Assembly (NCBI GenBank): GCA_956465555.1 | Contig: OY101129.1 | Location: forward strand, 124,001-188,000 | Length of the DNA: 64,000 nucleotides | From: Nitzschia sp. pyKryTriq1 | Taxonomy: Eukaryota > Bacillariophyta > Bacillariophyceae > Bacillariales > Bacillariaceae | Reading direction: 5' to 3' | Shown here: one piece after another, positions 19,908-29,013 of the stretch | Position numbering within the stretch: the first letter of the stretch is position 1 | Layout of the letters: each line of letters begins with the position of its first letter | Made by a program: the position numbers and the translations under genes | Notes under the pieces: model-generated | What the model was told of the DNA's origin: nothing | The model's database searches: none | The model's input: only the letters and a program-made list of their open reading frames with translations

Positions 19908-22043
19908 CTATTCCTCCTCTTCGATTATATCTTGGCTGACAATAATGTCTTCCAAACCCATGCTTTGCAAAGGAACATCTCGAGTGATCATGGACTGACG
20001 TTTGATCAAATCTCGATATTTGCCACAATCTCGCAACAACTTGTCATGAGGTCCATAATCGACAATCTTGTGATCGGACATAACCACTATTTGATTCGCT
20101 CGTTGAATAGTGGACAATCGATGGGCCACAATAATCACAGTACGTCCTTGCACGGCCTTGTCAATCGCTTCTTGGACCAAATGTTCTGATTCGGCGTCCA
20201 ATGCCGACGTAGCTTCATCCAACAATAGAATGCGGCATTTTGTCAATAGAGCACGAGCAATAGCTACACGTTGTTTTTGTCCACCGCTGAGTTTGACACC
20301 CCGTTCTCCGACCAATGTCTCGAATCCATTCGGCCAACTCATGATAAAATCGTAGGCATTGGCATCGCGGCAGGCCTTTTCGATTTCCGCTTGCGTGACT
20401 TCTTCTTCCCGATCCACACCGTACAAGAGATTTTCTCGAACGGACAAACCAAACAATTGAGGTTCTTGCTGCACAAAACCAATATGACGCCGCAACCATT
20501 TCAAGTCCAAGTGTTGCAAATTGTTTCCATCAATAGTGATGGATCCCGACTGAATGTCATAAAAGCGTTGCAGCAATGCCACGACTGTCGACTTTCCAGC
20601 ACCGGAACTCCCCACCAACGCAGTAGTGGTATTCGAGGGTATGCTCAAGCTGAAATCTTGCAAGACTTGAATGTCGGGTCGGGAGGGATACGCAAAGCCA
20701 ACGCCTTTGAATTCAATGTCTCCCGTCATGTGATCTGGGACGATACATGGTTCACTCTTCTCGCCATTGTCTGTAGTGCTAGTAGTAGTTGTAGTAGTAG
20801 TAGCAGCAGCAGGTGGCTTTGGAATGGTCGGCACTCGTTCCAACAGATAAAAGACTCGACCACTGGCACCCAATCCTTCAAAGACTTTTGAAAAATGAGA
20901 GGCGGCTCCCCCCAATCCAAATCCGATTGAAAACAGGTAGGCTTGAAAGGCCGTCAGGTCCCCCAGAGTAATTTTGGCATCGTCCACCAAAAAGAATCCA
21001 TACCATAGACTGACATACAAGAAACCCAAGCCCGCCCCAAAGATGTAGACATAAAATGCGGCCGTCGTCAATGATTTGAAGAATCCGACCCGATACGTAC
21101 TTGTGGCGTCAGGCTGGGAAGGATCTTTCGTAGGATACCACCAGGGATAATCGTCGGGATTTCCAATTCTGGATCCGAATCGGTGTATTTCCTTTTGTTC
21201 GGCAGCAAAGGCTTGGACCGTCCGCATACTTCCAAAAGCTTCTGTGGAATATGTCTGTGCCTCTCCCAAGACATTTTGATATTGTTTGGAGAGTCGTCCC
21301 AGTATTTGTCCCAGTGGAAAGGCCACTACAAAAATCAACACTACCGATCCCACTGAAAGTCCCGCCAGGGCTGGAGAAATCCAAAACATTAATCCCAATG
21401 TGACGAACGTCTTGATGACTCCAATCATGGCTTCCGGAATGGACTGACTGATAACTTGCTGCAACAAGCTTGTGTCACTCCCTAACCGACTCACCAGCTC
21501 GCCACTTTTGTGCTCGTCAAAGAAAGCGATTTCTTGCTTCAAAATAGCGGCATACAATTGATATCGCAAACGTGCCACGAGCCGTTCGCCAATCACCCCC
21601 GAAAGCGTGGCTCGAATAAATCCGAGCACCGCCCCGGCTGCAAATACGATCAGCGTCAGCGCCATGTAGTGGTTGATTTCGGCCATGCGTTCGTCCGAGT
21701 CCGTGATGGAAGGGTCGACGAGGACGTCGTAGGCGTTGGCGATGATGAGGGGAACGATCAAGTTGGTGGCTTCCACGGCGACCATCAGAACCAGGACTAC
21801 CACCAGCATCGGCCACTCGGGTCGCGCCATGGCAAGCACTTTGGATAAACTGGGATCCTGAGAGGGTGCTTCCAGCTTGGGCGTTGGCGTTGGCGTCTGG
21901 GTCGTGGCACTACCGGTAGCTAGAGTGGACCCATCACTATTTTCAACATCATCATCATCGGGGGTCAAATTCGATTCGAATTCTTTGGGAGGATCCGCCG
22001 CTGTGCTAGGAGTGCTACTAGCGGTAGCACCAGTAGTAGTCAT
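19908..22043 (-). CDS. ABCB-type half-transporter (one TMD plus one NBD)
   Basis: A single exon of 711 aa with ATG at 22043. A hydrophilic Thr/Pro-rich N-terminus of about 80 aa precedes a six-helix exporter-type membrane domain (about 85-390, with VVVLVLMVAVEATNLIVPL and later helices). A spacer with a polyThr run leads to the nucleotide-binding domain. Walker A GSSGAGKST starts at about 478, the Q-loop lies in VQQEPQLFG, the signature LSGGQKQR is at about 585-592, Walker B ILLLDEATSALD follows at about 605, and the switch His is in VAHRLST at about 641. All catalytic residues are present. As a half-transporter it must dimerise. The family includes TAP-like and mitochondrial or vacuolar peptide, metal and lipid exporters; the substrate and membrane are not visible. 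There is no clear presequence. Confidence 0.92.
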   Translation of the reverse strand: MTTTGATASSTPSTAADPPKEFESNLTPDDDDVENSDGSTLATGSATTQTPTPTPKLEAPSQDPSLSKVLAMARPEWPMLVVVLVLMVAVEATNLIVPLIIANAYDVLVDPSITDSDERMAEINHYMALTLIVFAAGAVLGFIRATLSGVIGERLVARLRYQLYAAILKQEIAFFDEHKSGELVSRLGSDTSLLQQVISQSIPEAMIGVIKTFVTLGLMFWISPALAGLSVGSVVLIFVVAFPLGQILGRLSKQYQNVLGEAQTYSTEAFGSMRTVQAFAAEQKEIHRFGSRIGNPDDYPWWYPTKDPSQPDATSTYRVGFFKSLTTAAFYVYIFGAGLGFLYVSLWYGFFLVDDAKITLGDLTAFQAYLFSIGFGLGGAASHFSKVFEGLGASGRVFYLLERVPTIPKPPAAATTTTTTTSTTDNGEKSEPCIVPDHMTGDIEFKGVGFAYPSRPDIQVLQDFSLSIPSNTTTALVGSSGAGKSTVVALLQRFYDIQSGSITIDGNNLQHLDLKWLRRHIGFVQQEPQLFGLSVRENLLYGVDREEEVTQAEIEKACRDANAYDFIMSWPNGFETLVGERGVKLSGGQKQRVAIARALLTKCRILLLDEATSALDAESEHLVQEAIDKAVQGRTVIIVAHRLSTIQRANQIVVMSDHKIVDYGPHDKLLRDCGKYRDLIKRQSMITRDVPLQSMGLEDIIVSQDIIEEEE

Positions 22044-23080
22044 CGTAGCAGGGGTTTATGTTTAAACGGTGCACGAGGTAAGAGATGTACGAGTACGATG
22101 TAGAAGAATAGAATCTAATGGGAGGTATTATACGAAAAACGATGATGTGGTGGCATTATTTGATGATTCATTCATCGTGGTCGTCCATGATCCATCAGAC
22201 AAAAATGATCACCAGTCTGCGAATTTCGCGCTTGATCTACCACGAATGCCACGCGTAGCGCGTACCGGTATGTGTACGGTAGCGTCATCCGTCCAGCACA
22301 CCCAAACCCGCACACAACAACATCACACAGAGGCTGACGGACAGACAGATGGAGAACGAATGACGAATGATGATGATGCACCGCATTTTCAAATCGAAGA
22401 AGGAAACAACACGCATTTTGCCGCCAACACACACACATCTACCGACCCACGCACACTATGATGTGCGCTACCGGTACGGTATGTAAGCACTGCCTGCTGG
22501 TAGCCGCCAACGCGGTGGCTACGAAACCGTTCGCCCGTTGCTCCAATAAGAACATTCGATGTCGCTTCTTTTTCACAAAATTCCTACGAACCAACAGATG
22601 TCGCTTCTTTTTCACAAAATTCCTACGAGATGTCGCTTCTTTTTCACAAAATTCCTACGAACCAATAGCACTTTGGTTCTCTGTTATGGGCCTTCAACGA
22701 TTCATATATAAGCCCGAAATGAATGGCTTCGCTGAAACCCACGCGAAAACCAACGTCGACGACACTACGTAGAATGCAAGCATGATCTGGCACGAACACC
22801 GCAGTGACTGCTGCTGTGACCGCGCCGCCGGCCGCGAAATATTTTATGCGTTGGAAACGTTCTACCTTTCTGATGTGTCACAACATTGCATGAAAAACAC
22901 CGTGTTAAACAAAATACCGTGCAAATAGGCTCACAATTTGCCGACCGACGACCCATCAACCAAAAAATCGTTCATCTTCGCACACATTTACATACAACAA
23001 CCCAACTTTTTTCTCGATAGACCATACGTACCGTACTCATCATCCACCATCATCAACACATAGACAACACCACGACCATC
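22044..23080. other. Divergent intergenic region with 32-bp repeats
   Basis: This lies between the 5' ends of the ABC gene (-) and the Mpv17 gene (+). It contains a three-copy 32-bp tandem repeat at 22558-22660 and, downstream of it, CATATATAAG at about 22704 on the plus strand, which is TATA-like but about 370 bp before the ATG. A short TACCGGTACGGTA run is at about 22470. No gene is supported. Confidence 0.55.
22558..22660 (+). repeat. Three 32-bp repeats
   Basis: Identical 32-bp units beginning GATGTCGCTTCTTTTTCACA start at 22558, 22597 and 22629. Units 1 and 3 are followed by ACCAAYA; units 2 and 3 abut directly. The array lies upstream of the Mpv17-like gene. Confidence 0.95.
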
Positions 23081-24160
23081 ATGAGATTATACAAAACGAC
23101 CACAACAGTGCTTCTCTGCTTTGTTGCTCAACAAGCAGCCGGCTTCACCGCCACAAACCGATCGAGAAGGCGGACCTTGCTTTCGCGGCCTCTTTCTTCC
23201 TCGATCTCACCCGACTCTTTTGATTCCCTGTCCGAATCATCGCCATTGCCTTTTATTCGAGACTCTTCTTCCTCTGTGTACATGGAGCAAGGAGCAGTCT
23301 TGTCCTCGGACCGACCCACTGTGAATTCCGACGAAACATCATCATTCTCGCTGCCTGCAGTTGGGGCGGCGCTCTTATTCCTTCGAGTAGGAATCCTTGC
23401 CTTGGCAGTGGCTACTGCAAGTTCTACAACGCATCACCATGGTGGCGTTCCACCGGAACTCCTACACCTCAACCACGTGATGCACACTGTTCCTTCGACA
23501 CTGGCCCATCTGCCATCTCTGGCCTGGGATTCGTATCAATCCGTCCTGGCGAGGCATCCTATTGCTACCAAAGCTGGAACATCTGCCTTTGTGTACGCTT
23601 TGGGAGACATTCTCGCCCAGACTAGTGCTGCTGGTAAGGACTCGTCAGAACAAAAGCTGGATGTGTCCCGCGTCCTCAAAAGTTTGGTGGCCGGCGGAGT
23701 CGGACATGGACCACTCTCCCATGTGTGGTACAATGTCAGCGAAGAATTCTTTCACAACATTGTGCACTGGACCGCCTGGTGGAGCTTCATGCCCAAGATC
23801 GTGGTAGATCAATTCGTTTGGGGGCCGATCTGGACGACGATCTACTTGGGCATGATTGGTATGATGAATCGCGACTCTTCCAAAGATATTCAGCAAAGTG
23901 TCCAAACCAATCTTTGGCCACTGATTGTAGATGGCCTCAAGCTCTGGCCTTTGGCGCATTGTGTCACATACGGCTTGATTCCAGTGGAAAATCGTCTACT
24001 ATGGGTCGATCTAGTGGAAATCGTGTGGGTATCCATTTTGGCCAACGCCGCCTCCTCGGGGACTTCTCAAACCTCACACCACGTGCAAGCACCACCACCA
24101 GCAGACGACGATGAGCCACCCTCATTGCTTGTTGCGCCGACAATGACTGCTAGTCGATGA
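23081..24160 (+). CDS. Mpv17/PMP22-family membrane protein with plastid-type presequence
   Basis: A single exon of 359 aa. The signal peptide (TTTVLLCFVAQQAA) ends at AA-GFTA, a Phe-type site typical of diatom plastid import, followed by an Arg/Ser-rich transit stretch. After a Ser-rich spacer and one hydrophobic segment (VGAALLFLRVGILALAVATA), the Mpv17 core runs from about 145: WDSYQSVLARHPIATKAGTS, a GDILAQ motif, GPLSHVWYN, KIVVDQFVWGPI and a C-terminal block with LWPLIVDGLKLWP. Mpv17/PMP22 proteins are small four-helix proteins of mitochondrial, peroxisomal or plastid membranes, with proposed channel roles in metabolite or nucleotide homeostasis. The plastid location here is inferred from the presequence. 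Transport activity is unproven in most family members. Confidence 0.9.
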   Translation: MRLYKTTTTVLLCFVAQQAAGFTATNRSRRRTLLSRPLSSSISPDSFDSLSESSPLPFIRDSSSSVYMEQGAVLSSDRPTVNSDETSSFSLPAVGAALLFLRVGILALAVATASSTTHHHGGVPPELLHLNHVMHTVPSTLAHLPSLAWDSYQSVLARHPIATKAGTSAFVYALGDILAQTSAAGKDSSEQKLDVSRVLKSLVAGGVGHGPLSHVWYNVSEEFFHNIVHWTAWWSFMPKIVVDQFVWGPIWTTIYLGMIGMMNRDSSKDIQQSVQTNLWPLIVDGLKLWPLAHCVTYGLIPVENRLLWVDLVEIVWVSILANAASSGTSQTSHHVQAPPPADDDEPPSLLVAPTMTASR

Positions 24161-24759
24161 TGATGACTGAACGGAAAGAGTTATTGTTCTTCAATTTTGA
24201 CAGCTAATATGATGTCTTACAGTAGGACCACTACTACCTTCTTCTACTTATAGTCATTTCTATCTACTATTAGTAGTAGTTTCATAGCCTCGAGGAATCG
24301 CAATACACAAGTCGAGCTCTTTCAACACCCATGCAAGACTGAACCATCATCATGGCGGAATCCGCAGAAGTATGTATGTCATTCGAAGAAGGAGAAAATA
24401 AATGATGTGGAAGGAATGCGCAGAAGGTGTGGTCAAAGAAGTCCAATTTCGAACAATTCGAATTCGGGGGCGGGGTGGGCCGACCGAAAATCTAAGGGGT
24501 GTCGGATCACGCCCTCACTTGAAACGTCAGACTACAGTACACAACAAAACTTCAAAACGGCATCAAGCTCATAATAATATTTTTTCGACACAAGACATGT
24601 GCACAAGAAGTCGCCTACTGTATTCATTCTCTCTACTCTTGAGCTTTCTATCTTCCAGTATAGTCTCTCTAGTAAAAAGAGTAGAGTGCGGGGAGTGTGA
24701 GTGTGAGTGAAGCACCGACTGCAGGCGCAGCAGCGGTATTCGTACCGGTACGGCACAAC
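24161..24759. other. Intergenic
   Basis: This holds the 3' flank of the Mpv17-like gene and the upstream region of the sulfotransferase-like gene. A GTACCGGTAC palindrome sits at about 24742-24751, only 9 bp before the chosen ATG. No other gene was seen. Confidence 0.5.
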
Positions 24760-26604
24760 ATGGCGCTTCCTCCTCCCCATAATCATCGCCATCATCATCG
24801 CCATCATCATGCTGCTGCTGCTGCTGCGAATGCTGCACTTCCATCGCTGCGTGTCCGTGATTGTTGGTGGATTATTGGTGCCTTGGGTTTGATGTATTTT
24901 TGTGGCATTCAGATTGGCCTTCACATGGCTCACATGGCTCAGTACCAGCATGGTGATGTTCTGGATGATCGGGAGAAGCAAGTCGTCATGATTCGAGATT
25001 CACTCGAAGCGTGGTCCTCCATGTGGGAATCGTATGTGGAGCCCATCTTTGAAACGGTATACACGAACGAATATGATGATCAAGGGGAAGAGGAAAAGGA
25101 AGAGGAAAAGGAATACACAACTTCAGATTCTTCGTCACTGGCCAATGCCATGGCGAAACTGACGGGAGTCTTCACCGCGGGCGTTATTACCGGCCAGCAG
25201 CAGCATAATAGCGACCGAGAGAAAAAGTGGGAGCCCGAAGTTCCCCGATTCATCGCTCCCGAAACGTTACACCTTCCCAAGCCCATCATCAATGTGGGTT
25301 TCCCCAAAGCCGGTACTTCGAGTATTTTTAGTTTCTTTCATTGCAATGGACTCAAAGGCCAGCATTGGTTTTGTTGCGAAGATCAATCGCATCCAGCTGC
25401 CACGGAACATCAACGCTTGATGAGTCGCTGCATTCTGGACAATCTAAATAACAATCATCGATATCAGCAGCAGCTCAACAATAATAATGATGTATCATTA
25501 TCATTATCCTCCTCATCATCATCATCATCACGACCCGAAAAACGACATATTTTAGAAGGATGTGGAGACTATGACTTTTATTCCGAAATCAACGGCCCTC
25601 GCATGTTTCAAGATCACAAGTTTCGAAACTTGAATGACGACGGAATGTTGGACTCGCGTGCCCATACCAAACGAGACCCTCGATTGATATTGCCCCAACA
25701 CCATTATTTGGAAGAATTGCATGCTCAATTTCCCAATGCTACCTTGATTTTGAATCTACGACACACCACACAGGAATGGGTCGATAGCGTCATGCGATGG
25801 CCGTCCACCTTGCGATCGGAAATTCCCAATGAATTCTGGGTACAAGATCAGCGCCGAGGCTTTTCGACTTTTTCCCGAGACAACAATGAAATCTTGATGA
25901 AACAAAAATACGGAATTGACTTGAATCGTCTACCACCGAAACAATTGCCCCATCTCAATGCTACCTTGGCCTATTTGATGGACTATCATTCAAAGTATGT
26001 ACGAGACTTTGTGCGACGACATCCTTCCCATACATTGATCGAAGTCGATATTACCAACCCCGAAACTGGACAGATTCTAGCAGATGCGTTTGGTTTGAAT
26101 GAGACTTGTTGGGGTCATCGGAATGAAAACAAAAAGATGAGCCACAAGAAAAACAAGAGCAATCAGGATGGTGGTATACTACCAGGAGACTTTTTGGAGC
26201 AAACCGCCAATCAAAAAATCATGCTGCGAAAGAAACTAGCGAAACTAAAACGAGAAAGTTTTCTCAAGAAGCGGCAAGCAGCAGCTCGTAGTGGTCTTGG
26301 TGGAATGTTTCAGAATCTGTTTTCGGGACTAGTTGGTGGTGGTGGTGGTGGTGATGTTGATGCTCCGGCAACGCCTGCTGAAGATGCATCTTCTAATAAT
26401 GACGGAGAGGAGCTACCCATGGATGTTCGAGATTTTGAACGGCTTCGAAGAGAACGCATCGAACGGATAAGGGGACGACCACGAGGGGTCCCCAAGGCTA
26501 CAAGTACTGGTAGTAGAGGGAAACTGGGAACGATTCCAAAAGGACGCTGGGATGGCTTTGGTGGTGAGGACGAGGTGCAGGCAATGATAGGCAACCATAG
26601 CTAG
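24760..26604 (+). CDS. Sulfotransferase-like type II membrane protein
   Basis: 614 aa from the ATG at 24760; the frame is open 21 codons further upstream but has no ATG there. A His/Ala-rich cytosolic N-terminus precedes one membrane segment (about 35-57, WWIIGALGLMYFCGIQIGL), giving a Golgi-type topology. INVGFPKAGTSSIFSFF at about 177-193 is the 5'-phosphosulfate-binding loop of PAPS-dependent sulfotransferases. LILNLRHTTQEWVDSVMRWP at about 327-346 fits the 3'-phosphate-binding region with its Arg and Ser. Between them lie Cys-rich and Ser-rich inserts. A basic C-terminal tail (KKKLAKLKRESFLKKRQ) with a short Gly run follows. The enzyme probably transfers sulfate from PAPS to glycans or another secretory acceptor; the acceptor cannot be read. 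A relation to other heterokont sulfotransferase-like genes is likely. Confidence 0.82.
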   Translation: MALPPPHNHRHHHRHHHAAAAAANAALPSLRVRDCWWIIGALGLMYFCGIQIGLHMAHMAQYQHGDVLDDREKQVVMIRDSLEAWSSMWESYVEPIFETVYTNEYDDQGEEEKEEEKEYTTSDSSSLANAMAKLTGVFTAGVITGQQQHNSDREKKWEPEVPRFIAPETLHLPKPIINVGFPKAGTSSIFSFFHCNGLKGQHWFCCEDQSHPAATEHQRLMSRCILDNLNNNHRYQQQLNNNNDVSLSLSSSSSSSSRPEKRHILEGCGDYDFYSEINGPRMFQDHKFRNLNDDGMLDSRAHTKRDPRLILPQHHYLEELHAQFPNATLILNLRHTTQEWVDSVMRWPSTLRSEIPNEFWVQDQRRGFSTFSRDNNEILMKQKYGIDLNRLPPKQLPHLNATLAYLMDYHSKYVRDFVRRHPSHTLIEVDITNPETGQILADAFGLNETCWGHRNENKKMSHKKNKSNQDGGILPGDFLEQTANQKIMLRKKLAKLKRESFLKKRQAAARSGLGGMFQNLFSGLVGGGGGGDVDAPATPAEDASSNNDGEELPMDVRDFERLRRERIERIRGRPRGVPKATSTGSRGKLGTIPKGRWDGFGGEDEVQAMIGNHS

Positions 26605-27010
26605 CGATCGAGAAGTACTGTACAATAATAAAGACGAGGGTACATAATATTTATCCGGCGATTACTTGGTGAATGATTCAAAAAAAGGGTTCAAACTGTA
26701 GTCTGTTCGCCGTGCTTTGAGGTTATGTCGGCCAAACGACGAGATGCTTCATTCGTACCGGTAGCAGCATTCATTCGTATGCAGCATTTGTTGTCCAGTT
26801 GCCCTAGTAGTAGTAGTAGTAGTAGTAGCTGCCTGCATGATATCTCTTTGTATGGTCCCCGTATGGGCCCCCCGCCTTCGGTCTCAAACAACAACAAGTA
26901 GGAACGTAGCATCGTACCCGTCTGTCTCATTCTGTTGGTCCTTTAGCATCGTACCCGTCTGTCTCATTCTGTTGGTCCTTCTTGATTTTTTTACATGGCG
27001 GTGGTTGGTT
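26605..27010. other. Convergent intergenic region
   Basis: This lies between the sulfotransferase-like gene (+) and the SDR gene (-). It contains a CTAGTAG trinucleotide run (about 26803-26828) and a perfect 37-bp tandem duplication (26907-26980). No gene was seen. Confidence 0.6.
26907..26980 (+). repeat. Perfect 37-bp tandem duplication
   Basis: Two adjacent identical 37-bp copies (26907-26943 and 26944-26980) begin TAGCATCGTACCCGTCTGTC. No mismatch suggests a recent duplication or an assembly artefact. Confidence 0.95.
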
Positions 27011-28300
27011 CTACACGAGAAACACCTTGACTAAAATAGCTAGTAGAACTGCCACAACGCCTCCAAATCCTTTGAAAAGAACATTTCGAACCGCTGCATA
27101 GTGTTGTTCCAACATGTCCGATGGAAAGGTTCGACGATCGGGTCGGACTTTGGCCAACAAGGGTCCCCATGTTGTGGATGATGATGATGATGATGATGTG
27201 TCGTTTTCTTCTGTCTTGATTGTCGTCATGGCGGTCAAAGTACAGTTGGCCGCATTGGGATAGTCCAAACACTCGACACATAGTTTGGCAATGTCTTGAT
27301 ATCGGATCCGTGCCACGGGCAAATCTCCCCCATTGTCGGCCAATAGCAATTTAACTCCTTCCGTTCCACCGGGCGCGGGGGCATCGTCGGACATGACTCC
27401 GGGACGGATAATCGTGTAATCGATCTTGTTACTACTATTGCTGGCACCAGTAGTAGAAGCAGTGGAAGTCGAAGCAGAAGCACCAGCAGCCGCACGCAAG
27501 GCTTGCTCACCTTGGTAATTCCAGGCCTTGGCCATCGAACCCAATAGATTGATCAACACGGAAAAGAATCCGGTCGGATCTTCGCCTTTTCCAGTGATTC
27601 GTACGATCCGTTTACAATTCGGGGAGGCTTGACAAGCTTGAATCAGATTCAAGACGCCTTGATAATTGACTTGTTTAGCATGGGTTAAGTCATTGTCCTC
27701 AACCGATTTGTGGTTCCACAAATCGCTGAGCTTGGATCGACGTGTGGCGCCGTGCAGCGCCAAACACGCCCCACAAGTACTGGTACTTGATGAATCATCA
27801 CCATCACCATCTGAGGCTGCCATCACGAGCGTCTTCAAGGCCTCTAGATCGTTGACATCTCCTTTTATGAGAGTCACGTCTGGGAGGGATTGGAAGTAGG
27901 CCAGCACATCTTCGCTGGTGTCACACTCGCCCAGCGAGGAAATGCTGCTCGGCGCGGTGGAGGTGGACGGTGGCATTTTTCGCACCAGCAGGCGGCAAGG
28001 AACGCCTTGGTCCACCAACTCTTGGACGGCAAGGCGACCCAATCGTCCGGTGGCACCAATGACAGCGACTGCCGGTTTGGTATTGGTATCAATATTAGAC
28101 GACAACGCGTGCGAAGAATGCCGGGTCGTCATGGCGGCAACGATCAGAAAGCTCAAGAGCGCCCCGGCCACCTTTCGAGCAAAATTATTGGTAGTTGCAA
28201 TAGTCGTGCTCGTAACAGAAACTGAGCTTGAGCTTGTTCGGCGGTTCCTCTTGTTCAGATTCTTCAGATCAACACGATTCAGATTGCGGTCCAAGATCAT
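27011..28300 (-). CDS. NAD(P)-binding atypical SDR (NmrA-like) membrane-associated protein
   Basis: 429 aa from the ATG at 28300; the frame extends five codons upstream without an ATG. A basic N-terminus and hydrophobic segment (VAGALLSFLIVAAM) followed by HSSHA-LSS could be a signal peptide or anchor. The Rossmann nucleotide-binding motif is VAVIGATGRLGRLAVQELV (GxxGxxG). It is followed by CRLLVRK, LIKGDVNDLEALK, VNYQGVLNLIQAC, a KRIVRITGKG strand and YTIIRPGVMSDDAP, the usual order in atypical extended SDRs. The canonical YxxxK is not obvious, as in many NmrA-type members, so it may sense or bind NAD(P) rather than act as a dehydrogenase. A hydrophobic C-terminal tail (FGGVVAVLLAILVKVFLV) suggests membrane anchoring. 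Substrate unknown. Confidence 0.85.
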   Translation of the reverse strand: MILDRNLNRVDLKNLNKRNRRTSSSSVSVTSTTIATTNNFARKVAGALLSFLIVAAMTTRHSSHALSSNIDTNTKPAVAVIGATGRLGRLAVQELVDQGVPCRLLVRKMPPSTSTAPSSISSLGECDTSEDVLAYFQSLPDVTLIKGDVNDLEALKTLVMAASDGDGDDSSSTSTCGACLALHGATRRSKLSDLWNHKSVEDNDLTHAKQVNYQGVLNLIQACQASPNCKRIVRITGKGEDPTGFFSVLINLLGSMAKAWNYQGEQALRAAAGASASTSTASTTGASNSSNKIDYTIIRPGVMSDDAPAPGGTEGVKLLLADNGGDLPVARIRYQDIAKLCVECLDYPNAANCTLTAMTTIKTEENDTSSSSSSSTTWGPLLAKVRPDRRTFPSDMLEQHYAAVRNVLFKGFGGVVAVLLAILVKVFLV

Positions 28301-29013
28301 CCTCTTTGCTGCCACAAACTGAAATTATGTGTTCGTATAATAATGTTGATGTGTTCGTACGGGTACAGCGGCACAAGTACCGGTAGTATTGTGCGATGAT
28401 GTTGATGATGATGATGATGATGATGATGATGTTTCTTCTTCTACCGGTACGCTTCGTGACACTTGAACGTTGTTCTTCGGGAAAATCTTTGAAATTATGT
28501 GGAGAAACCACCGACACGGGTTACCGGTATTGTCGTGCAAAAAGGCTATAAAACTGCATCACAATCCATGGTAACTTATGACGACTGACTCCTCCTCTGC
28601 ACCGGTAGATTAGATGTGGGCCGGAACGAAGATATCGGTTTTTTTTACCGCGCGGATCGGAGACGACTCGTCCGAGTGGATCTCCATTTGGGACTGTTTC
28701 TGTACATCGCGAATCCGCTAATTAAAAAATAATTACATAGGCTGTTTCTGGTATCTCTAAGCAAAGTGGATATGTAACCTCTGTGCCGGCCACCCGCTGG
28801 AATTTCTGGATCCAGACCTAATCTAGCTAATAGAGGGAGAGAGTTGGGAATGTAGTCGACTCTACTAGAGTTGCCACTGTAGTAGGCGGAGTATGTTAGC
28901 TACAGTTCTGGGACTCCACTACCTACAGTACTCGATTGACCATATCGCGCCTTGCTAACTGTATCGGTACAAACAAAGGAGAGGCCCTGGACATGACTCA
29001 CTCGAACAACTTT
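28301..29013. other. Intergenic, upstream of the SDR gene
   Basis: A (GAT)n run lies at about 28402-28431, with TACCGGTA palindromes near 28379, 28443 and 28521. A plus-strand TATAAAA occurs at about 28544 but no plus-strand gene follows. No gene is supported. Confidence 0.5.

Noticed and set aside
22558-22660. CRISPR-like array of 32-bp repeats
   Set aside because: Two units abut directly and the spacers are 0 or 7 bp of similar sequence; the genome is eukaryotic.
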